Source of the DNA: Nymphaea colorata
Lineage: Eukaryota > Streptophyta > Magnoliopsida > Nymphaeales > Nymphaeaceae
Length of the DNA: 64,000 bases
Direction of reading: 5' to 3'
NCBI RefSeq assembly: GCF_008831285.2
Contig: NC_045147.1
Location: 8,712,334 to 8,776,333, forward strand
Under the pieces are notes generated by a model that saw only the letters and a list, made by a program, of their open reading frames with translations, was not told the origin of the DNA and did no database searches. This document shows, in pieces, positions 1 through 10,199 of this stretch. Position numbers and translations under genes: made by a program. Numbering within the stretch: position 1 is the first letter of the stretch; the number at the start of each line of letters is the position of its first letter.

Positions 1-165
1 AAGAATTATGTGTACCTTGCCGTTTGACTATTGGCGATAGGGCAATGGTGCCTTTCTTGGGTGATCGAACGAATGTGCCCCCATGGCCTAAATGGTGCTT
101 CCCAATTCCAACTATTTCTTTTTCCAACTTGAATCGACATGAAGTATGAACGAACATCCAAGATT

Positions 166-690
166 TCATAAAATCTGGCTCGTTCCTTTTTCATCAACAT
201 TAACGATTTTATGGCCATTTTCTTGTAGGTTCTCTTCACTTCCTGCAATCTCTTGCTTCATGACCTCAACGCAAGGGAAATTATTGTTGCTACCATAAAA
301 AACGAGTTGATGACAGACCTTAACCATCTCTTCGTCTTGAGAGGCGGACACTACCTTTGCTATTTGTTCTCCATCCTTGTATGACAACTCTAGAATGTTC
401 TCAGTTCTGATCATGTTACCATCCAAGTTGTTAAGCAATTGTTCCAGCAGGTCTTTGAAAGCCTTTTGCTGTGCCATTATCATTCCCAATCTCTTATCCA
501 TGGATTCTCGGGAATGCTCGATCTTCCCAACCTTCCTTTCCATCGCCTCCGTGAACTTGTCCATGATTTGGTTCTCTTCCTCCAATTGTTTGCAGAAGGA
601 TTCAAGAACTGCGGGATCCTCATCCTCATCAACAGACAATGTGAAGAGGTGGTTTGGTTTGGTGAAGAAGACGACCGGCTCTGATACCAT
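166..690 (-). pseudogene. LTR-retrotransposon gag, N-terminal part
   Basis: An open frame of 174 codons starts at the ATG at 690 and reads leftwards. The product is charged and helical-looking, with a Q-L-E-E-E-N / M-D-K-F-T-E-A-M-E-R coiled-coil stretch at about residues 35-90, and no recognisable enzymatic motif. This matches the N-terminal region seen ahead of the gag domain in plant Ty3-gypsy elements. The start codon lies inside a tRNA-iMet primer-binding site, which supports a retrotransposon origin. The frame stops at 166; related-looking residues continue in another frame at 1-165, so a frameshift is likely and the remainder lies beyond the window. The gypsy assignment is an inference from style and from the primer site. 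Confidence 0.5.
678..689 (-). other. Primer-binding site, tRNA-iMet type
   Basis: On the minus strand these bases read TGGTATCAGAGC, the standard complement of the 3' end of plant initiator methionine tRNA. It marks the junction between an LTR to the right and the internal region to the left. The gag ATG begins one base before it, so the first codons of gag are the primer site itself. Confidence 0.75.
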
Positions 691-1100
691 TTTAGCCACC
701 ACCTGCTAACATCCACCTGCTACAAGAAAACACTCACCCACACACACTGCCCAAACCCTGTTAGAGCAACCCTCACCAGAGGAAATCCCTAGTTCATCGA
801 TAACCCTAAGGACCCCCACAATTCCCTTATTTATAGTGATCTTCTCGATCAGTCCAGTAGACCCGATTCTTGATCCGAACCCTGGACTGTAACAGTCTCC
901 AACCTGGTTCTTGAAATCGAGAGGCTCCTCAACTCGAACCGAGATGTCTCCCCAACTTGGTTCTTGAAACCGAGTTGCTCCCCGACCCGGTTCTTGAAGC
1001 TGATATGTCACTCCAACTTGGTTCTTCAAACCGAGATGCCTCCCCAACCCGGTTCTATGAAACGACCCCCACTACTAAACTCTGCTATGCCGAGAGGTAA
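691..1100 (-). repeat. LTR-like region next to the primer site
   Basis: By position this should be the 5' LTR, or its 3' part, of the element whose gag lies at 166-690. No clean CA end was found directly next to the primer site, and the outer end could not be fixed because the second LTR lies outside the window. It contains the 31-bp tandem array described separately. Confidence 0.4.
899..1067. repeat. Tandem repeat, about 31 bp, five to six units
   Basis: Units start at about 899, 930 (shortened), 952, 982, 1013 and 1044 (partial). The shared core is CCAACYYGGTTCTTGAAACC followed by GAGATGYCTCC. Units are 30-31 bp apart except for the shortened copy. The units have diverged, so the array is not very recent. 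It lies in the LTR-like region of the left-edge retrotransposon. Confidence 0.85.
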
Positions 1101-1250
1101 AACTCCATTTTGGGAGGTCGATGCAAGGGCGAATTCATACCTGGGTTATGTGGATGATTGGAGGTGTCATGATGAGAGCTGCTAGAGCCAGTCTAGACTA
1201 TGGAGTACCTGTCACGACATGCCAGTCAACCTGCAGGGTGCTGCCAGGCC

Positions 1251-1360
1251 ATAATCTCCATAAAAATCAACAAGCACATGACTCTGAACTGTATAACATG
1301 CATGAAAGTCTACCTGCAAACCATGCAATATCTCAGGCATAGGGAGCTCAGGACACCAGC
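1251..1360. repeat. Dispersed repeat, copy A
   Basis: This segment (CATAAAAATCAACAAGCA, then TGTATAACATGCAT, then CTACCTGCAAACCATGCA, then ATATCTCAGGCAT) recurs at 4519-4600 and 4703-4730. In the second location the right end is separated from the left by a duplicated block. No terminal repeats were found, so the family is unknown. Confidence 0.65.
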
Positions 1361-2007
1361 TTTGCACAGAACTGCATCAGGTTTTATACTTAGAAGAGCC
1401 AATATTTTATCCTTTGTTGAAGAACATCTAGCAGAAATTGACAACCAGCCGTACTTGCTCTGAACAGATGATGGCTTTATACAAAGCTCTCTCCACTTTC
1501 GGTGTTGGGGGACAGAAACATGACATCTTATTTGGAGAGGGTAAGAAATTCTATGTTCCCTTGATAGTAAAGGAAAGGCTAACATAATTCTCTCCCTGAA
1601 CTGTGATTCTAAAAGAGGCCTAGTTTTTTATCATGCTGGGTATAAAGAAAAGCTCACAAACTAAAATAAGAGCGTGCTCTGTTTCCATCAAAGCCAGCAA
1701 GGAAGTTTGAGTTTTTTTTTTTATTCTAGCCCTTTTCTTGTCTTGATCATCTGTAGCAAAATTAGGAGCACACATGCAAGATATCAAATGAGGCTTTCCT
1801 AGAGAAAAAAAAAATGACGCAGCTTCTTCCACAATTGCCATGGAAGAGGATGCCCCGATTTTCCCACTTATCATGACATCTATCATGGTCAAAGAGAGAG
1901 GTCACCCTTTTTCAATAAAAACAACAATCATAAATCGAAATTCTCCACAATAATAAAAAAATATAAAGATTTAAGCTAAATATGCTATGCATAATGTGTG
2001 AAACCAT

Positions 2008-2098
2008 AAAGTTTATCTAAACTAATGCAATGCTACACTTCCTTTGATGAATAAAGTTTTATCTAAACTAATGCAATGCTACACTTCCTTTGATGAAT
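2008..2098. repeat. Tandem duplication, 45 and 46 bp
   Basis: Positions 2008-2052 and 2053-2098 are the same sequence apart from one extra T in the second copy. No coding content was seen. Confidence 0.9.
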
Positions 2099-2672
2099 AC
2101 TCTGCTGCTCACAAACCAGTGAAGTGGATGATGCATTCCTCTTTTGGAATGCACGAGGAAGACTGAATGGATCAGGTTAGGAGGGGACATTGAAAGCATG
2201 ATCGCCAATAGTGGATGTTGGGAGTTTTCAAAGAAGACTCAAAAGGAGGGAATGGTCCACGTATTTTGAGACAAAGGAGTTGAAATGTGGTTGCCCCTGG
2301 TAGCGAATAAATATCAGACCACCCACCCATTAGCGATCTTATGATGTAATTGAAATATCGTGGTTGATGGACTACGATTACAAACTTCCTGATACGGATC
2401 GTGAAAAATTTGGTCACGGACCCTTTTCTATTCAATGAATCCTCAACGTAGTCCCACCTGAAGAAGGTAACATTCTTCTGTCAAAAGACACTTCAGACAG
2501 ATTGATCTTGTTTTGTTCATCGATTGGTTGACAACAGGAGTCTGAATTTCAATACTCGCTTTCAAGTAACTCCATAACAATAGAAACAGCCTGACCTTGG
2601 TGTTCAGTGATTGAAGTCAGACAAAATATAGTAGTGCAAAAATTCCTCTTTGTTCCCTAGCCCTATGCCTGG

Positions 2673-3300
2673 CTAAATGTGCGCATTGTGGAAGACTTCT
2701 TCCTGTGAACCGAAAAAGAATGAACGGAAGACCTCGTTTGGGTCGAAATCCTCATCAAATAAGTCATTCCTGGCTCTTCTTCTTCTCCTCCTAATATGGT
2801 GTTGCTGGTTAAACTGAAAATCTTCAACCAGACCTGTTTGGTTCGTACTGCCTCCGCAATTCACCGTCACTCAAGCACTTGAAAGCTTTTGATACTATCT
2901 TCAATGCCTCGTCGGCACCGGGTCCTTATTCTTATATGGATGAACTTTAAGGGACAATTTCCAGTAGGCTTTCTGGACTTCCTCCACAGAGCAGGTCTTC
3001 TCAAGGTCAAGAATTTCATAGTAATCCTTGCTCCTCATGACTTGCCGAATCAATGCAGCATGTTCTCGGTGAAATCACATCTACCATTCGAAGAACCCGC
3101 GCGTGCCTTCTTTTCTTGCCGATTCGAATTCCCCTCTCATTTCCCTTGAGATATTTCTTCCTTAGAAACTTCAGAATCACGATTCATTCTCTCACAAGCA
3201 GCCAGAAGATCATCAACCTGCAAATTACCATCGAGGGAAATCGACCTCTAATGGCGAATTCTTCAAAGGCATTCTCAAAACCAGCGGGCTTTTCTTCTCT
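2673..3300 (-). pseudogene. DnaJ-domain protein pseudogene (DnaJ49 / DNAJB12-14-like)
   Basis: Read right to left, frames spell the layout of plant ER-type J-proteins. First is a D-D-L-L-A-A-C-E-R-M segment near 3200. Next comes the J-domain start S-K-D-Y-Y-E-I-L with a V-E-E-V..K-A-Y motif (about 3050-2960). Then follow A-D-E-A-L-K-I-V-S-K-A-F-K-C-L-S (about 2915-2860), Q-T-G-L-V-E, an arginine run, and D-F-D-P-N-E-V-F-R-S-F-F at about 2710. The defining HPD tripeptide reads H-P-Y (codon TAT at 2934-2936). Reading frame changes occur near 3058, near 2917 (one base lost) and near 2843 (one base gained). The C-terminal DUF1977 part was not found. There are no introns, but related genes may also lack them, so retrocopy versus decayed gene is open. 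Confidence 0.75.
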
Positions 3301-5396
3301 CTTTGCCTAATTCTCTTCTCTCTACTCGTCCACTCGCCCAAGGATTGACGGCTTGAAGATCTCCTCTTGCTCCGGCGTGAAGAGTTCTCCACGTTCCACG
3401 GTATTCCCCAACTACATTCCAGCGATTAAGGCACAGCCACCACTTCACCACCATGAGGGCTAGAGGCCACATCGTTCCCGGGAAGGCTCATCTTCTTCTA
3501 GGCAACTAGGAGGGAGAAGCATACGACTCTAGGCTTCAAATTTGAAAGGTTAGTGTGCTTAACTAAGGGTTGAACCCAGACTTGGACTCTTGAACCCAGT
3601 CCACCTAACCTACCTCGTGTCCTATTTATAAACCAATCTGAACTTAGTCATTAGTGGACCCACCTAGCCCGAGCCTAGCCTAGATTGCCCGAGCCACCTT
3701 GGTCCACCCCCTAGGCAGCCACAGCCATAGCACCCAAGGCAGCCCGTGAGCACCTTCACAGCCTTGGACCTCTCGTGGTCGGTGGATCTCAGCCTGCAGC
3801 TCACACTAACGCTGCCGGCCCTTGTGCACATCGCCAGCCCAACGCACGACCAGGCGGGCACACAATTCGAATGAACTTCAGCGCTCGGGATTCAACACCA
3901 GAAGCGAGTGCCTCTTTCGTGATACTGATGCATCTCAATGCCTCATCCTTATTACCATCCATGGATGAAACCATCCGAGTACCTCACACCAAATCCTTCA
4001 CGCCCCTATTGGTATCGATTTCTACACCGACTATACAAAATTAACCCCCTAATTTTGGTACCAAGATCAGAAAAGAACACCAAAATTCACTGGACACATC
4101 TAACCACCATGTTCCTCTAAGTAAAGAAGGTCACCAATGGTACGAACAAAAACAATGAAGCCCATGAAAAATTGGGGATACCCAGGAAAAGTAACCAACA
4201 AAATTCAATAAAATGAAATAAATTTCCAGAAAACAAAACTTGGGGACGATCTAAAACTCCAAAATTGATCAAAATTCCGACCTGTGAGTCCAATGAAGCC
4301 CCAATCCGACAAACCCCCGTGAACTTGACTCTCAGTTGAAATCAAGCCTTAGTTCGATGAAGATAACTAGCCAAATTCAACAAATCCTGGAAGGGGGTGG
4401 GCATGGAAGTGCTTTGAAGTCAGACAAAATATTAAAAAGCTACTCCTGGCAAATAGAGGGCAGGAGCTGGTCATGGCCAGTGAAAATGGAGCTCCACCAG
4501 ATTCAGACAAGCATGGCATCATGATCTTCATAAAAATCAACAAGCATAGGACTCTAAAACTGTATAACATGCATAAAAGCCTACCTGCAAACCATGCAAA
4601 CAAAATATAGTAGTGCACCAAAAAGCTACTCTTGGCAAATAGAGGGCAGGTCATGGCCAGCAAAAATGAAGGAGTTCCACCAGATTCAGACAAGCATCCC
4701 ATGCAATATCTCAGGCATTGGGAGCCCAGGAAAATGAGCAAAGTCATTTAACCCGTTAGGTGAGGCTTCTTGCAAAACATGACCTCCGCCTCCTTTTGTT
4801 GCACATGCTCCGGCTTTGTCCTCCTCCTGCTGCTTCGTTTCGCCTGACTCATGATCCATTGAGTTGACAACTGAAGCACTAGATGAAGCGAAGGCCTGAG
4901 AATCTAACGAAAAAAACTGAACGCTTTGCCAAAATGGTAAACCGAGTCCCTTCGCTCGAGCATCTCGTTAATGTTGTAACCAGCTCTGAATCCTAGACGG
5001 ATAGATCATCTCCTCCTCCTCCTCCTCCTCATCCTTGTTCTTGTTAGTATGGAAATTTTATCGTTTCCGTCGAATTGAATTGAGTAGTGGTTGGAAGTAG
5101 ACCTGTCTTAACAGACTTTCTTATGAGGATGGAGTTCGGTTAAGGGATGGCGTCGAATCTGAGCCAGAAACTTATGTATTGGGTTTCTGAAAATAATCTT
5201 TTCCTGGTTTTGGTGTCCGTGAAGATGGATTTTCGCTTGTTTTCTATGTGGGGTTACAGTGTGATTTAACCATCGAGGATCTTTAATGTGGCGAGGGTGG
5301 ATGAGCCTTCACTGTCTGAATCAAAAGTCTGTCTTCTCCTCTAGGACTCCAACCTACTAGAGTTTCTTCTAGAGACTGCCTTGACCTTCGGTATGC
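3301..5396. other. Intergenic, no gene recognised
   Basis: The stretch 3300-3900 is GC-richer and could be former leader sequence of the J-protein pseudogene. The stretch 4735-4985 is open on the minus strand without a start codon and is not recognisable. A CTC trinucleotide run is at about 5008-5029. Short duplications at 4435-4697 are listed separately. Confidence 0.4.
4435..4697. repeat. Two copies of an ~80-bp segment, 184-186 bp apart
   Basis: Positions 4435-4516 and 4619-4697 share GGCAAATAGAGGGCAGG and CCACCAGATTCAGACAAGCA with small indels. Between them lies copy B of the dispersed repeat also found at 1251-1360. Confidence 0.8.
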
Positions 5397-6048
5397 TCAT
5401 CGAATCCAGGCGTGGGGTGGGCACCCCATTGCTGACATCCTTAAGTACGGTATTAGCAGATTGGCAGCTACATCAGCCACTGCATATACCACCTGGCTAG
5501 CATCACCACTTCTCAAATGTCCACCAGCACTCCCAGATACAGCTGCAGCTGCAGCAGATTGGCGAGTGAGTGATCTTGGACCACTGCACATTACCCCTGA
5601 AACTGCCAACTTAGCCGTGGCTTCTTCATCCTTTTGAAATTGCATTCTGGACCAGGTTCTTCTTTGCTACCTGACTGATTACCCGACCTAGCTGCTACAA
5701 ATGTTCCATTGTTGTTCCCTGGTTCTTCATCCATCTCAGTTGTATCAGCTCCTGCTCCCGAACCTCGATGGGTTGAATCCTCATTTCTTTGCATGCTAGT
5801 ACTTGTAGAGCATCCTGTCAAGGAAAAGATTTAGCAAGCTGTAGACGATATTGAAGTATTTAAGCACCTTCAGGCACACATTGGTTGTTTCTATTTGAGT
5901 CGAAATCCCAAACCTTTTTATTAGGTCTCGTATGATATACCATCAAGTGTCCAGCTAATTGTGAATAGAGTGACATATGCGTGTTCTTAGGAGGGTGGTC
6001 AAGGCGGGTGGCTCTCATGGTTTGGTGTTTTGAGGCTGAAGAGAACAA
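5397..6048 (-). pseudogene. Unidentified coding-like fragment
   Basis: Three minus-strand frames follow one another: 6048-5860, 5821-5591 and 5645-5397. The first is basic and hydrophobic (H-L-M-V-Y-H-T-R-P-N-K-K-V-W-D). The second is serine/glycine-rich and ends in K-R-M-K-K-P-R-L-S-W. The third is alanine-rich. A TTGACAG before 5816 resembles a splice acceptor and CTGAAG/GTGC near 5867 a donor, but the implied intron of about 50 bases is short for a plant. The basic K-K-P-R-L-S-W weakly recalls the start of a GARP DNA-binding domain, but the rest of that domain is absent. I do not recognise the gene. It is either a decayed exon group or chance open frames. Confidence 0.3.
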
Positions 6049-6409
6049 GTGGTCAAATTCTCCTCTAAAAATGTCTTTTTGGCATGAGACTCATTTCAAT
6101 TGTATATTGATGCCAAACATGACACTATGTCAATAGTGTTTTCAAATCTCTTGCAAACCCAAAATCCAATTTTGAGGTTAAACCTAGCTTTTCAAAATCA
6201 AATTTTAGTTTATTTTCATCACATTTAATCCAATTATTCTAATTTAACATTTTAAGATCCAAAGTCAATTTTCAAATAACCAAATCCTTATAAATCTGAC
6301 TTAGATCTGATTTCATCAAACCAATCTCCAAAATAACCATATCCAAAACCGAATTCAATAAAAATTCATGCCTCAAATCCAAAATCCAAACCCCATACCC
6401 AAGATTCCA
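6049..6409. other. AT-rich flank of the chromovirus insertion
   Basis: No gene is seen. The DNA is rich in AATCCAA-like words, the same composition as 26435-27330. Together with the shared TATTC target site, this indicates that the two flanks were contiguous before the 20-kb insertion. Confidence 0.6.
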
Positions 6410-6414
6410 TATTC
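6410..6414. repeat. Target site duplication TATTC (left)
   Basis: This 5-bp copy directly precedes the lower LTR. The matching TATTC is at 26430-26434, directly after the upper LTR, 20 kb away. Confidence 0.85.
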
Positions 6415-7579
6415 TATCACGACCCAAGTTTTTGACACCAATTTTTTTTACACCAACTTTTTTCTTTTCTTTTTTTTATAATAATGAGAGTGAACCTTGA
6501 GTCTTACCATGCTAAACAAACTTGAGTGATGACCAAAACACAACAAAATCAAACACCAATAAACAAAGATACTTATACTCAACCAATGACAATATCCACA
6601 AAGCCCAAATTCGATGCAGTGTCTTGATCACCAATGCCAGTCCATCATAAAGACTGAGGATGCCAATCCTATAGCCCACGATCTCTCAAGAACTACATGT
6701 AGAGATAGAAAAAATGGTTTGATTTTTCTAAGTATGGCAACATCCAATCACGGGTGGAACATAGTTTGACAAAATAAATATACAATTATGTCAAAAAAAC
6801 TATACAGGGGCTTATGGTCTACATCCATAAGTTGTTGGATTCATAATGCCTTTTTGAGATAGAACTTATTATCATAAGTGAGTTATACCAGACCTTTATG
6901 TATTGCAAGATTTCAATGGTGGTTCATTAGCAATGAACATAATCATTGTGATGAGAAATCAGTAGAAAACCATGTGGGCACAAAACACAAGCAAAACAAA
7001 ACAAATATACACCAGGTGATCTACATAGATTGATAACATATAGTTAAGCCTCCTAAAATATCTCAGAATGCCACTGTAGCAGCAAGGTTGTAACACTAGT
7101 TTCACTCAAAGTGGTAGATCGGCCCCTCTAGGCACGCAGGTTGAGGAAACAAGAGATTCCTCACTCTCCAATAAAAAAATATAACAAAAGCTAGAGCCCT
7201 TGTGCCGCCCAATACCATATGGGTACTCCAGTGCAAACGGAGGAGTGTGTGATTGCAGTAAGCTCAGGCCACAATACTATCTCCCAGAATAGAACCGACC
7301 ACTGGACAAAGCACGTACCATTGTATTAGACATAGTCTAACGTGAAGTGTACCATTAATCCCATGAAAAGCAACCTTAAGCACCATTCCCATAACAAAAC
7401 CAGTATGACTGCTTTCAATTCCCAAGAACTAGGGACAACCACTATAACATTATTATGAGGTATAAACTATCAACCTTTGTCTATGTAAGATCCTTTATCA
7501 ATTCATGAAGATGTGCATCCACTGGTATTGAATACAAACCGCACGTACTGTGGATATACATGTGCCAGTTTATATATAT

Positions 7580-7824
7580 TGTTGAAACACGAAATAGAGG
7601 GAGACAAGAAAAGATGAACACGATGTAACGTGGAAAAAAAACCCCCAACAAGAGGGAAAAAACCATGGATGAGGAGGAACTGGCGCCCACTAGCCACCAG
7701 ACTCTCTCTCTCTTAAGATTTTTCATTGACACTTAAGATTAGGGTTACAAAGATATAAGTATGCGCTAATAAGGACATACTGGATCGGGTCAGACCCAGA
7801 CCCAAAACATAAGATCCGTCAACA
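7580..7824 (-). repeat. Copia 3' LTR
   Basis: The matching copy is 12133-12376. In minus-strand sense the LTR starts TGTTGACGGATC at 7824 and ends TTTCAACA at 7580. The polypurine tract (TTGAGGGAGAG on the minus strand) abuts it at 7825. Confidence 0.93.
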
Positions 7825-9150
7825 CTCTCCCTCAAGTTGGGCATACATATCAAACATGTCCAACTTGGATACATTCCTCTTAAATGAAGCTGAAGGAAGA
7901 GCTTTCGTCAGAACATCAGTTGTTTGGTCTTCAGACTTCATGTAAGGTAAGATCAACTCTTTTGTATCAATCCTTTCACGAATGAAGTGACGATCAATTT
8001 CAACATGCTTTGTTTTGTCGTGTAGAACAGGGTTGTTGGCTAAGTTGATTGCAGACTTGTTGTCACAATACATCTTCATAGGTCCTTCAATTTCTATACC
8101 AAAGTCAGCAATATTTTTAACCAAAGTAACTCTGACACTCCTATAGCAACGGCCCTATATTCTGCCTCTGTACTAGATCTACAACAGACATCCTGTCACT
8201 TGCTCCTCCATACGACAAGATTTCCTCTCAAGTAAACACAGTACCCCGTAGTAGACCGTCTGATATCACCACAACCTGCCCAGTCTGCATCAGAATAACC
8301 CTCGATCTCCACAGTCTCTTGTTTTACATACAAGAGTCCCTTACCGGGATTTTTCTTCAAGTAACATAGTACTCTGTCTACAGCCTTCAGATGTGCATCA
8401 GTTGGTGCATGCATGAATTGACTCAATACATTCACCACAAAAGTAATATCTGGTCTCGTTAGGGTAAGATAGATCAACTTTCCAACTAGACGCTGAAATC
8501 TTCCCTTGTCTTCTTCACATAGTAGCTTTCCATCTCTAAGACTCAACTTGTGCCCAGTGTCAAATGGGGTAGAAGCAGGTCTACACCCCAATTTACCAGT
8601 CTCTTCCAGCATATCTAACGTGTATTTCCTTTGGTTTAGCACAAGGCCAGTACTAGACCTAGCAATTTCAATACCAAGAAAATACCTCAACTTGCCAAGA
8701 TCTTTGAGATCAAATTCTGTAGCTAGTAACCCTTTTAGCTTGATGATCTCCTCCTCATCATTTCCTGTGACAATCATGTCATCCACATAAACAAGTAAGA
8801 GAGTGACCCTGCCCTCCTTTTTCTTCACAAACAGAGTGTGATCTCTGTTTCCTTGTTTGTACCCATGATGTAGCATTACTCGTCACAGTCGTTCGAACCA
8901 TGCTCTGGGTGATTGCTTGAGGCCATATAAGGCCTTTTTTAGCTTGCAACATTTCTCTGGTTCTTCATATCCTGGAGGCATACGCATATAAACTTCTTCT
9001 TCAAGGTCACCATTGAGGAAGTCATTCTTAACATCTAATTGGTACATCTTTCACTCCTTCATCACAGCTAGGGATATAATAACTCTAACTGTCTTCATTT
9101 TCGCAACGGGAACAAAAGTCTCCAAGTAATCAATTCCATATTTCTGGCTA
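7825..9150 (-). pseudogene. Copia reverse transcriptase and RNase H, broken
   Basis: The RT segment includes the [12 protein letters not shown] motif (about 9030), [12 protein letters not shown] (about 8910) and the catalytic Y-V-D-D at 8778-8789, which is intact. RNase H follows, with Y-S-D-A-D-W-A-G near 8290, Y-C-D-N-K-S-A near 8060, and the C-terminal D-V-L-T-K-A-L-P near 7900. In-frame TGA stops occur before the Y-Q-L-D-V-K motif (about 9050) and near 8881, and the frame between 8195 and 8124 is broken. The native product is a polyprotein that would copy the element RNA in a virus-like particle. Here it cannot be made in one piece. Confidence 0.88.
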
Positions 9151-10199
9151 AACCCCTTGGCCACAAGACGAGCTTTATATCTTTCAACACTTCCATCTAG
9201 TTTGTACTTGATGGTATATACCCATTTGGATCCAACTAAGTGAGCAGCCTCAGGAATCTTCACCACTTCCCATGTCATATTTCTTCTCAAGGCTTCCATT
9301 TCTTCTTTCATTGCATCAGCCCACTTGGAATCACTTTGAGCTTCAGCAATAGTCCTGGGGATCACAGCCAAAGAAAGAGAAGAAACAAAACACTTGTAAT
9401 CTTTGCCAAGTCTGGAATAAGACACAAAATTACCAATAGGGTGTTGAGTACATGACCTGACACCCTTCCTCAAGGCAATGGGAAGGTCTTCATTCTTCTT
9501 TTCAACCTCATCTTGAGTCTCCACAGTAGGACTTGGTTCATCCAGGGAAGGAGTGGCATTGGGATTGAAAGTAGATCTAGCATCACAAGTCACCTCCTTT
9601 GTCCGAGTACCTCGTCTAGAGTAGACCTGTCCAAACAACCGATGGCCTTCCTTCTCAATTCCAGTGTCACACCCTTCCTCCTTCTCAAGCACATCAACCA
9701 CAGTGAGAGATTCTGCTTTCCTGTAGTCCAAAAAATCTCTAAATTGAAGTTCTTGTCTCTGAGAATACTCTTCCCTAACCGCAGACTGCTCCCCCTGAAG
9801 AGAATTCTCACTGAAGTAAGAGGCATGTTCCAAGAAGGTAACATCCCTCGTAACATAAACTCGACCAGTGATGGGGTCAATACATCTGTACCCTTTCTGA
9901 GTAGGAGAGTACCCAACAAACACACCTTTGATAGAGCTGGGATCAAGTTTCTTTACATTTGGACTGTGATTATGGATAAAGCACACACAACCAAAAACAC
10001 GAGGAGGGAGAAGAAATGGTGGACGACTGCCAGGCAGCAATGAGTGGGGAGTCCTACCATTCAGAACATGACTAGGCATGCGGTTGATGAGATATGCACT
10101 AGTAAGAATTGCACCACCCCAATAATGTTTGGGAAGATTTCTCTGAAACAGAAGAGCCCTGGTGACATTAAGAAGCTGACGATTTTTCCTTTCAGCCAC
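9051..10199 (-). pseudogene. Copia integrase C-terminal part and linker to RT
   Basis: A 382-codon frame begins at [13 protein letters not shown], the motif that normally follows the end of the integrase catalytic core. It continues through [18 protein letters not shown], the K-G-Y-R-C-I-D segment (about 9890), a variable linker, and the RT start [11 protein letters not shown] (about 9215). The DDE core and the GAG-pre-integrase zinc-binding segment are missing upstream (see 10200-10350). Confidence 0.85.

Larger units (their letters stand above)
1101..2672. other. Intergenic, no gene recognised
   Basis: Only short unrelated frames occur here. The stretch around 1251-1360 recurs in diverged form at 4519-4615 and 4703-4730, and part of 2619-2640 recurs near 4416 and 4600, so this is old dispersed-repeat DNA. 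A 45/46-bp tandem duplication is at 2008-2098. Confidence 0.5.

Noticed and set aside
899-1067. 31-bp repeats as a CRISPR array
   Set aside because: Units are adjacent with no spacers, in a plant retrotransposon context.
9513-10043. 176-codon plus-strand frame
   Set aside because: Antisense shadow of the copia integrase/linker frame.
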